Assembly (NCBI GenBank): GCA_950097015.1
Contig: CATNEN010000039.1
Location: forward strand, 19,771,501 to 19,835,500
DNA: 64,000 nucleotides
Origin: Macrostomum hystrix
Lineage: Eukaryota > Platyhelminthes > Macrostomidae
Direction of reading: 5' to 3'
Shown: positions 12,201 through 24,200 of the stretch, piece after piece
Layout: every line of letters starts with the position of its first letter
Position numbering within the stretch: position 1 is the stretch's first letter
The notes under the pieces: generated by a model
Database searches by the model: none
The model's input: the letters and a program-made list of their open reading frames with translations, nothing else
Told to the model about the DNA's origin: nothing
Program-made: the position numbers and the translations under genes

Positions 12201-15200
12201 TGATGCAACAATGAACTGCAGAGAGGAAATAATTACGAATTTTTGAGTAGATGATGATTTTACAAGCTGACTTTGAGGCATATTCTTTCTTTAATTGACG
12301 GCAGTAGTTAGCGGGGGCTTAACCCACTTCAGAAATTTTTGCTGCGCTTCTAGGCCCAGCTAAAAATCTGGTATCAGTTCAAAAACAATTTCGCTCGATT
12401 GAAATGAGACATTGTGCCAAGCAGATCAGTTTTGCTCTATGAGTTCTGCTGAGTCAGTCAAGTTATTCAAGAAGAATGTTAAAAAAGAGTAAAGAAACAA
12501 AGAAAAACAGAAATAGTCAGAGGAAGTTCTTTAAGTCTCGTAAATAGAAATTATAGCGATAAAATGTTCTTGAAAGGGACGCTATTCGTTGACATTTAAC
12601 CTGATGAGGGCAAATCCTTACCCTAATGTCTAAACCAAGCATTTTCAGTAGGCACTCAATGCTAAACACCACTGTGAAGGCGATGTTAAGATTTCGCATA
12701 ATATCGCTGTACGTTTGACTGGCACCGTGAAACTGAAATTGGTGATTGCGTCATCGAACAGGTGTGAGACCTGATTCATCATTTATTTATTTGGTTTGTT
12801 CCGTTCGCTAAAATCAATGCAATCAAAAGGCAAAAGTATATCTGATCTTGTCACTTATTAAAAGTATGGTAAATTAAAAAGCAATAATTGTTATAGCATA
12901 AATCTTATTGCACAATATATAATATTTTAATAGCATTTCTGTTGGACCTCCAAGGGCTACAACAGGTGGAACTAGGCCACTATGGACACCCTGACGCAAA
13001 TTTCTCCAATTTCACTGATCACGCCTAAGTACTGGGCGTAGCTCAACCACAGGACACCTTCGCCTAGTCTGTCAACCAATCAGTCACCACCCAACGCTGT
13101 CAGCGTTCAGGCGATGCCAAAAAAGTCATTTTTTAGGGAAATCCCCCTTTGTATAAAAACGGGCGGCAAAATGGCTTGATGGTCCAACTGTTAAAGAAAC
13201 AATAATTAAACAAAGCGCCTACCTTCATCATCAGGATCAAAGTGTTCAACGCAATCATCACCATGATGAAGTACTCGAACGGGGTGGACACAACCAGTCG
13301 CCAGATCCTGTACTTGATGGAGTTCTTGTTCTTGGGCATGTAGCGGCACAATGGTCGAGCGTTAATGGCAAAGTCGATACACTGGCGCTGTTAACGAGGT
13401 TTAGTTGATGAAGGCTTTATTTGGAAATGATCGAACTCGAACAACCGTGTAATCGGTTTCCAGTGAACTGTGTACTAACCTGGTTCTTGTCGATCTCTTG
13501 ATCAACTAGCTCGTTCTCGCCTTGCTCTTGAAACGTAATAATGATCAACGCAACGAAGATGTTCACAAAGAAGAATGGAAACACGATGAAGAAGATTACG
13601 TAGAAGATGGCCATCTCTTTGCGGTAGTCTGGTACAGGCCCCGTGTCAACGTGAGTGGCTGCCATTGAATTCTTAAGCACTCTGAAATTTATTTTCAGGA
13701 AAAAACCACAGGTTCGGCTTGAGGTGCTTCAAATTAGAAGGCAAAAAGAGACTTAATTCTTCACGCATAGACAGTCTATTCTAAAAAGAAAAAAATGGTA
13801 GACAAAAACATACAACGGACGAAACTTCTTCACGATTTCAGAGGAAAAAAATTGTGTCCTTTAGCAAGACCTTTAGCATTAGGTCGAATATTTGGTTGGT
13901 TGAATATTTTCGGAGAGAGTGGGTGTGCCGTCCCCCCAGTCCATGGACTGATGGCGCCTCGCAATAGCTGCGGCTGCATATCAGACCCCATGGGGGCAGT
14001 TGTAATAAATTATTATTGCTAATATAATTATTCTCCTCATAAACGATGTTGGCATCGTAAACTAGAAAATTGGTGAATCAGGGGTTGAATAAGGTTGGTC
14101 GTATCCTAAACTGAATATTCTACTTCTAAAATAAATATAAATTATATAACAAATACTATGAATATATGTCACATATAATCTGAGTTCATCTCAGATTTGA
14201 GTACTGACAAAAATAGATAAAGAGTGCTTCGATTGACAACAAATCGTGCAGAACAACACAAATATCTAATAAATTATGATCAAATCAGGTGTTTACGCTG
14301 GCCAGCCTTCTCCAGTAGATACTGTGAACAGAGTCAGCATGGAGTTGTAGATGTTGTCATAGTGGAAGCTCTGATTCTTCCACTCTCGCTCCTTCATCTC
14401 CGGCTTTTCAGCGTCGCCGTCGTAGTGAAAATAATATCCCCTAGTGGGATAAAAGAGAAACGGCTAATTGCAGGAAAATGTACGTACAAAATGAGGTAAA
14501 ATCCAACACCAACAGCTCTGCGGCACCCTTTGATGCAGGGGTCGGGAACGTTGAATACCTCACGGGAGATAAGAAAGGGGAGACAAGACAGGAAGAGATG
14601 AGACAGGGAAGAGATAAGACAGGGGAGAGATGAGACAGGGGAGAGATGAGACTGGGGAGAGATGAGACTGGGGAGAGATGAGACAGGGGAGAGATGAGAC
14701 AGTGAAGAGATGAGACAGGGGAGAGATGAGACAGGGAAGAGATGAGACAGGGAAGAGATGAGACAGTGAAGAGATGAGACAGGGAAGAGATGAGACAGGG
14801 AAGAGATGAGACAGGGAAGAGATGAGACAGTGAAGAGATGAGACAGGGAAGAGATGAGACAGGGGAGAGATGAGACAGTGAAGAGATGAGACAGTGAAGA
14901 CATGAGACAGGGAAGAGGTGAGACAGGGAAGAGATGAGACAGGGGAGAGATGAGACAGGGAAGAGATGAGACAGTGAAGAGATGAGACAGGGAAGAGATG
15001 AGACAGGGAAGAGATGAGACAGGGAAGAGATGAGACAGGGGAGAGATGAGACAGGGAAGAGATGAGACAGGGAAGAGATGAGACAGGGAAGAGATGAGAC
15101 AGGGAAGAGATGAGACAGGAAAGAGATGAGACAGGGAAGAGGTATTATAAGGAGTCAGGAGCCTGATTTAGTATCATCGAGGACAGTATCTGCCCCACGG

Positions 15201-18200
15201 TCGAGAAGTTGCCGACCCCTGCAAATTATATCATCATGTAATTTGTTATCCGTCAACCGTTAGCGTTTAAGCAAAATGCCACCATTCCACACCAGAAGGA
15301 AAGGTCAGGGTCACAGGTCCGGCTCAACCTACAATGCCCAGCCCTCTCCGGAGGTGACAGTGAACAAAGTCATTAGCGATATAAAAACGTCGTCGTAGCG
15401 GAAGCACTGGGCGCGCCAGCTTCGGGCATCGACAGACAGGGAAGTTTCCCCCTTCGGCGAGGTTTGATAGTTGAAGAAGTAGCCTCTGCATGCGGTTTGT
15501 GTTCGGCAATTTTTTGTATAATATCGACAGAAAAGTTCTGCTCAGTGTTTAACAATAGTCTAACTTGCCTCTAACTAAGTCTCTATGCGAAAGTCCTCAA
15601 TCATTTGTGTCATAACACAGAGAATGCTTGGGGGACTGTTGCGCAGTGAGAGCTTGTGTACACTGACCGACAATGAGAAAGGCAGGGCAGATGTACACAC
15701 CCGATGGTCAGCGGAATGGGCAGAATGTCGCCAATGAATGCGTGCTGTGCCCGCAGCACCCCACAATGGCAAATTTTGCTACCATTTGTGAAGCTTAGAA
15801 ATCTGGACCTTTAACAGTTACAAAGACCAAGCAATTTCCCCACCTGGAGAAAGACCACGGGGGGGTAATTAAATACCAAATGGCTACTTCACGATAGCTC
15901 CCAAACCTAATGACCGATTTTAGTGAAAGTCCACAATATGTATCGACGTTTTCCGCCCTTTACGAAGAACTACTTTTCAAAGCCGTCCGACGTCAACATC
16001 GTCGAGGTATTCAGCAATTCTTATCGAAGACCCGGATGACAAGGACAACTAACATTGCTTTGTATAAACCCCCTATCGCGAATCCATATTGGTTCAGCAA
16101 TATTATTATCAGCAATATTGGCCAATATTGGTGGCTTTTGCCATCAGACACACCGAAGAGAATCGTTGAATATCTCGACGATGCCGATGCTTGGCGATTC
16201 CGAAAGTTGTTTCATCGGTTAGAGCGGAAAGTTGTAGCTCCTGTTCTGGATTTTCATGGCAATTGGTTGAATAGTTTGGGAGATACGGAAAAAATGTGGG
16301 TATTTAAAATAGCTCCCAATCGGCTTTCCACTTTTATGATAAATGTAGGTTGAGTTCTGTTTAAAATTTTCATATTTTACGAGTAATGGCAGCTGCTTCG
16401 CAAAAAAGCAATACGATAAAATTAAATCAGAATTAACATATTCTGCAAAGTATTGAACTCACTGGCACTCGCTTCTCGTCTTCTTAGACGCGTCTGTGCA
16501 GTAAAAGAACTTTCCTTGAAATAGCTGGACCGCAATGACCGCGAAGATAAATTGGAACAGGCAGTAGACAATGAGGATGTTGAATACGTTCTTCAGTGAG
16601 CTGACGACGCAGTTGAAGACGGCCTGTAGGTTTTTTGGTTGCGTGTTTTATTAGCTTCAAAAACGAACGTCTGTCTTAAACAACAGCTTTTTGTCCGATT
16701 AAAATGACAGTTGCATATATTCATAGCATTTCGTGACAGTAGACCCGCAGCCAGGCGATACCAACCATTTCGCAGACTCCTGAGCACTTTTGAGGGTGCA
16801 CTGCCTTTGTGACTAGTGGGTTGGCCCACCGAGTCGTAAATTGAACGTCTTTGTGGCTGAGCCCAAATCAATGTAAGATTGCTCCGGAATCAAACTCAGG
16901 GACCTTGTCGCTAGGGGCAAACACGTTAACATTAAAAGTGGGTATTTAAAATGCCCAAATATTTCTTTTTAATGTATCTCCTAAAATATTCAACACATCG
17001 CCATGAAAATCTAGAAAACGGGCTAAAATTTTCCGCTCTATTCGATGAAACAACTTTCCGAATCGCCAAGCATCGGCATCGTCAAGATATTCAACGATTC
17101 TCGCTAGACTTCCTCTGGAGGCAAAAACTACCAATATGGACATAATTTTTCTGCTCACACAATTTCACCATGCAATAATTTCGGAAATCATTTTTTACTT
17201 TTTTAAAAGAATTTGGATTCGCTATATAAATAATTGTTATTCGTTATTGTCACCAGGGTCTTCGACAATAATTGCTGAATATCTCGAAGATGCTACCCTC
17301 GGACGGCTTTGAAAAGTAGTTCATCGTAAAGGGCGGAAAATTTCGATCCATATGGTGGACTTTCAGGGAAATCGGTCATTCGGTTTGGGAGCTATAGTGA
17401 AGTAGGCAGCGGGTATTTAAAATACTCCATGGTCATTCTCCTGAAGAAAAATGGCGTTGTCTTTCTACTGTTTACAAACAGTCTACAAGCCGCACCTTCA
17501 GCTTTGGCACTCGATTGATGGTCTTCAACGGCCGCAGAACGCGCAGAACACGGAGGCTTTTGATTGTGCTGAAGTTCTTGGCGTTGCCCTGAACCGGCGT
17601 TCGACTGTGGAGATTCGAGTTGGGTGGACGACAGTGCGGTGTGAGAAAAAGTTTTTGAATCTCGTGGCAAGAGTTACTCGTACGGATCATGGTAAAAGTG
17701 CATATTTTAGAGCTGTTCAATTTCATTCGCGAAATTGAGTGTGTTTCATGCAAAATGGATTTTAAAGTTTCTTTTACTGAATATCTGAATCGATAAATTA
17801 TTTTTTTAAGAATCAGACGTGCGTTAAGACAGTTATATTTTACATTTCGGCCTTGACTAAAATTAAAATATTATATAGCATAAATAATATGGACATCCTA
17901 GCAGTGTGTGAGTTTATGATGCTTTAATCTGCGACTCCGCTATGTTGCTAGGTCTAGTCTACCGCTCATTTAATTCCAAATTTTCTAGGTGCTGACTATA
18001 TGATAGGTAAATTTTCCATACAAAAGTTAAAGCAACTCATCAAGTTAAAAATGGAGGTGTGCAATTATTTATTTTGTTTAAATTCGTCTCTAACGCACTA
18101 TAATATATGAAGCTAATGCAAAAACACTAGGCTATAAATTGAATCTAAGTTTACTCTTAGTCTTACTCTCCCGAATGCTGCACAATAACGGCTCTAGCAA

Positions 18201-21200
18201 AAAATGGAAGCAAAAAAACTGTCATCGGAAATGTTTGAGACCATGGATATGCACGGGCTGAAATTTTAATCCTGTCTCAATTTTGGGAGGTTTTGCCTGA
18301 CAACACTACTGTCAGCGAACGGTTGCAGACATATTTTGATTCGTAATTAAACAGTCACTCCCATTTTCTAAAAAATCCTCGGTACTAAAATTCTTCATTG
18401 TTCAGTATGCACTTTAACTACATTGCATTGTAACTCAAGCCTGGTCCATAAAGTTATCGACGGGAACACAGAACCCCTGATAAAATAACGTCTGGACTTT
18501 CAGGACTCGACTAAAATTTAGGTAGTGAGGGCGAAAGAGAGAGGGACTATAGTGGGAATGGCGAAAATCAATCACCTGCGTCACAGTAGCGGCGAGGATC
18601 GGAGGAAGTAGAAAAAGAAATCGATAATCCACCCAGACCCCTATTCCCCACCGTTGTTGCTTATCTTGTTCACTGAAGCTAAGGTAAGCCGTCCAAGCTT
18701 GCTACCCCAAGTGTGTCCGTGCTAAACTGTGGCTACAGCTGCATTGCATTTTGAGCATAGCTGAGCCATTTGAGAACGGAGAGGGGGAATGCATAGGGAG
18801 CGTGGGGTGCTGTTCCACCCACCGATTTAGCGACCCCTCGCCCCGTTGCCAGCATTCCAGCAGCGACTCTCTGTGGGGGTTGACAAATATTTCATGCCAG
18901 CACTGTAAGTGTGTGTTCAGTTGCTATAAAGTAGTTTCAGCTACTGGTTTACGAGTCGGCGAGAATGCCTAATTTTAGCAACATAAGCTGGCTTGCTCGG
19001 AGAGCATAATAAAACTGGTGTGGCTTCCGGAACGAAGAAAATATATAGGAGATTTTGCACATTTTGTTAAAAATCATAAATGTCTAGGTTGTAATTTTTC
19101 TCGACTCAGCCACTTAAAATTATTTTAGTTTCAATATAAAAATCTACGAGCTACATAAATAACATCTTGTCGTCATGAAAATGTAGCTCGTAATGATGCA
19201 TTCTTCGAAAATGCTAAACACAAAATTAAAAAAAAACATTTACAGAATTGCACCAAGCATACTGCTTTTTGTGCCTAGAAACAAAAAATTAACTCTGGGT
19301 TCTCAAGTATTGATTTGACAACTTATTGGGTATTTAATCATTTTTTATTGATTAATTAAAGTGTTCGGCTTTGGCTAAAATGTGCATTTGTGCATTTTCT
19401 GAACAAAAAACATCTACATGGCGATTATAGAGAAACTTACTATTTATTATTATGCAATGTACATTTCACTTGGCTTTTGCTAAGCAAGACGTTAACCATC
19501 TGATAGACAAGTACAGTGACGATACCCACGTGTTAAACAGGTACACTAATTATACCCAACCCACCTGCTCGACAACTACATTGACGATACACACCATTAG
19601 ACAGGTACAGGATGATACCCATCTGTTTAAATAATTATTGTGACTCAACCAGCTGATTCGAAAAAAATGATTTTTGGCTCGCATTGGTTTTGTTCGAAAT
19701 TTTTCAGAAACCTATTGGCCCAGGTTAACATGACTCAAAGTAATGCAAATTGTCAATGGTTTTTCCAAGCGAAGCAACAAATTAAATACGAATGGATTTA
19801 ATAAAAACAATCAAAGCTTATGATTGCTGTAAAAATCTTTTTTTCGATGCAATCTGTGAAGCAACCACATCATTCTGTTGATAGAACAAAGTTCATTAAC
19901 TTTTAATGAAAATGTTCTTTAAAAACGTGCCGCTAACTTAAACTGACTTGCACTTGGAAAACGTTTAATACTGAATAACAAATATCGGTGCAAACTGTTG
20001 TTTCGCGCTGCTATGAAATAAAAGTCGAAGGCTAGGATTCAGTGCTTTAAGAACTTGTTTTCTCGCATATACTAAATGCTGATTGCATCTCAATAATCAA
20101 TAGTCAGGTATCGAGAACAACTCAGGAGGCAATGGATATATGATAATATGCATTGCAGGTAACACGGTTAAGATAATTTTATCTGCGTGTAAGCAAATAA
20201 TATGAATATACGTTTGTTTATCTCATAGACTGGAATTAACAGGTGGACTGATTTCAGTCTCTAGATCATCTCATATTAAAAAAACAATGCCTTATGTCTG
20301 AGGCATCTAAAACTGACAGCTAGGACACACCGTGGTTTTACATACAAAAACAGTCAAGTGCAATTTACTTGAAGTAACTCAAATTACAACCTTCAGTTCG
20401 AGTGCAGGGTCTGTCACGCTTCTAACTTAATTTGATTCGTTTAAAATGGACACTAGCTTTTACAAGCCAGTCGAGCTGTTGAGAAAAAAATGCATGCGAA
20501 AATTTCTTCAGCTGTGTCATCCTAGCTTAGTTGTATTTAGTTCTCACATTGTGAGCTCGACTGGCTTGTGAAAGTTGCCATAATCAAGTCAGTGAATTGC
20601 ATGCACTGTTCTGCAACGCTTCTGGATATTTTAATATATATATTGAGGATAAGTTGTGCAGATAGATGTCTGCGTTTCATGGCTGATTGCAGTCCGTTGA
20701 AAATACATAGTAAACATTTGAAATTTACTACGAGCGTATGTTGCAAATCGGGTTTATTACTTACGAGACTGTTGCCGCCTTTGGTGTGGATGAGCTGGGT
20801 GTGTGAGAATGAGAAACGAGACGAAAATAGGACATTCTTTTACTGGTTGTAGCACAATTTGCTTAAATAATTAGTGCTCCCAGAGTTGGTTGGTGTACTA
20901 AGGAAGATTCACAATGAATCAAAATATTTTAGTGACCGGCACAGCACATCCTTAGTGAAGTATTTTTTACTTTATGATTTAAGTTGAGAAAAGTTATTGG
21001 TTTGAAACAAAAGCAAAGAAAAAACACCACTATGGAGTTCAAGCACCATGAGTTGGGTAAGTGGATCTAATAATAAAGTTATATCTTTATATCCAAACCA
21101 GTTTGCTTCAACTTTGAAAGTCCTATGTAGTAGAAGCTGTGTAAGTATTATGGAAAATAACTCGCACGAGCTATCTAATGCCCGATTAACGGCAATAATC

Positions 21201-24200
21201 AGCCCTTAATAAAATAGCAAATAACTCAAGCTGCACACGTAAGCGTTAGTGGGCTACGAATGGCTATTGTTAATTACTGCATGATACGAGTATGACCTAT
21301 TTAGAATCAGCTAGCGAAAGTTGAATTAATTGCAGATGCTTGCAAGTTGCACACATTAGATAATCAATTAGATTCTGCAGCGTTCGCTTTAACTACTGGC
21401 TTTTGCGCTTAAGACATTTGCCTTATTACGAGCCTTAACATTTGTTGCGATGAAAGGCTAATTAGCCGTATTAAGATTAAGCACAATGTTCTGCTAGCAC
21501 AGCAACTGAGGCATCTGCGTTTGGGCGAATGCCTGCGCTAATTAGAATGACGAGGCATCTGTACTCTCTGACCTCGACTTAACCAACTCACTCACATGTC
21601 AGCTCCAATTTGGCCTGAAAGTCTGCAAGGATTGCATCGCCGAATCACCATATCAAATATTGTTTAGCCGACCTTGAAAACTAATTTAAAAAGCATCCGG
21701 CTTGGCTAAGTTTCCAAGATCAGTTTAGTTTCCAAAGTTAAAGGGTCCTATAATGTTACTATCTGTGAGTGCAGAAACTAACTTCTGGTCCTCTGTTATA
21801 ATCTTAATCACTAACGATTTTTTAAACTCAGTCTTCATATTTAATAAGGCCCCCATCTTTTTCGCTGAAGTCTCATTTCACTGTGTTGGGCATCTGTATC
21901 AATTTTTCTGTTGGTTGTATCTTCAGAAACTTCTGAATATTAAGCTACAGTTGCATCTGAACTTTAAACATGCTTTCTAAAGTTTCAGCCTTTTGATTGT
22001 GAAATCTTGTGAAAAAAACGCAATTCTGGAAGAAATCCTACACCAGAAATTTCCCATTACCAGACGGTCGAATAATTACAAAACGTAGCCAAATCGCTTT
22101 CGATTGGTGGTTAGAAACCAAAGGACTATACAATGTAAATACGAATAAATTCTAGATAAAAAGAAGAAAGATTTTTTTCGTTAATTAATAGCACTGTACG
22201 CAAACTCACTTGATTATGAATGCGAAGAGAGCGCACAACACGACCGTGGCATCCAGGATGTTCCATAGATCACGACAGTAAGAACCCGGATGCAGAATGA
22301 TGCCCAGATCGACAATCTGAATAATTTTATGATCAGTTATGGTAGCATAGGTGAATTACCTATATTATATGTAAAGAAATGACACTTTATCGCTCAGAAA
22401 CACTTTATTAAATCTGCTTTAGTTAGAGTTTAAACTGAGAAATTAAAACTCTCCATGCTATTAATCACACCTTCAGCAGCATTTCCACGGTGAAGACCAG
22501 CGTGAAGGCGTAGTCAAAGTAGCCCAGGTAAATGTTCTTTAACGTCACATTCTTGGTGTCAACGGGGTCCTCTGCGGCTAATGCGATGCTGCTGGCACAG
22601 ATTATGATCATGATGAATAGGTCGAAGTAACGCAGGTTGACAACGAAATGGCAGAACTTTCGAATTCTGGTTGAAAATGCGTTGTAGAATTTGGTGGTAT
22701 ATAGGGCTTTGTCAATTTTCAATCATAGTTATTAATAATAAATAATAATAATAATAATAATTGCAAGAGGGCTGCGAGCAGTGGCACAGCATTAAGTGAC
22801 ACTAGACCCACAGCCAGCGAGGAGGCAATTCTGCCCATTTCGCTGACTCCTGAGCTCACACACACACAGATACTGTACGCAGGCATACGCTCACACAGGT
22901 GTGTACATCTGCCCTGACTTTCTCATCGTCAGGCAGTGTACATTTCACTGTGCCTTGGAGGTTGGTCCTCAAGGGCTCCTCAAATTGCACGACAAGCCCT
23001 CAAGCCTTCTCTCCGCGGCTGCGCCCCAAATAAATGTGGCCTCGCCGTGGAATCGAACTTAGGGACCTTGGTGCGAGAGGCAAACGCGTTAACCGCTCTG
23101 CCACCGACCCCCTCTCAAATTATTATTAATAGGCACATATTAAATTGGACGTCATTTACTATTGTTTAAATCCGACTTTATTACGTACTATCTTGTCTAG
23201 CGATGAGTGAATGCGCTGGCATATTTGATTGTCTAAGGATAGATAAATAAAGAATTCGATAGTGCAAATTAGAAACCAGGATAGCGAGACTGCGGCTTGG
23301 CAATGCGCTTTCATGGCTGCGCGTCCTTCAGTCTATCGCTTCAATTATTCAGACCCGGATGGACCGACCCGCTGCCAGCCAAGCCTACAAAATCCCGCCG
23401 CTTCAACCATCTACAGCCCGAGACAGCGATTTAGTGTACAGGCGCTGTGAGCCTGTCTTGTGTGGCTCTACTGCCTCTCAACGCACACAATATGAGTCGA
23501 AAAACAGTGCCAAGGGACAAGACAGCGAGAGAAATTCTCTCCATCCCCTGTAGTCCCCAACCCAGTCACACAGTCTGAGACGAAACCGCCATATGTGGAT
23601 GAAAAGTATAAGCTTTGAGCGCCTGGGTTAGACTTTTTCTTCAAAGCAATTCGCTCTCGCTTCTTTCGCCTGCTCATGCACAGACAGTTTTTATTATGCA
23701 GCTCTCTCTTTCTTTCTTTCCCTCCTAAAAATCAGAAAACATCTCAGTTTTACATAGGGCGCATGTGGAAGCGAGAAAATAAGAGAGGAAAATGCGCGCC
23801 GAAATGCGCTCAGCCGTCAGGAGACCATTGGGGCGAAGCTATTGAAAGATGAGGCCATGCAGACTGATTTCCTTTGAGTGACTGGTTTGTCGCCTCCTGA
23901 CTGTCTCTGATGAGACAGAAAGATTTGGCTACAATTTATTTGGGCTGCTTTGATCTCTACTATTAAGCTGGCATCTTTCAAGAGCAATCTTTGTTAGAAA
24001 ATACTAACGGAGGAAGATTCGCTATCTTCAAAAGATCAACAAGCAAACTTAGCTGGAGGGATATCCTTGAATATTCAACACCTAGGTTTACACATTGTCA
24101 TTTGGACTAACGGGTTTGTTGGCCGCAGGAAGAACATTGAGCTGTAGGGCAGGATCGGTTTGCCAACGCCAATCAGCATGTCGCCAGTGTCCTCCGGATT

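Noticed and set aside
15910-16353. 147-residue plus-strand ORF
   Set aside because: Lies across the two inverted arms of a fold-back element; no transposase motifs, and the other copies do not keep the frame.
17588-17588. Acceptor TTCAG for exon 21
   Set aside because: Out of phase with exon 20; the CCACAG acceptor at 17605 restores the frame.
22736-23169. Small ORFs in SINE copies (also at 36145, 48486, 49295 and 61264)
   Set aside because: They recur at the same place in the SINE body and are not coding.
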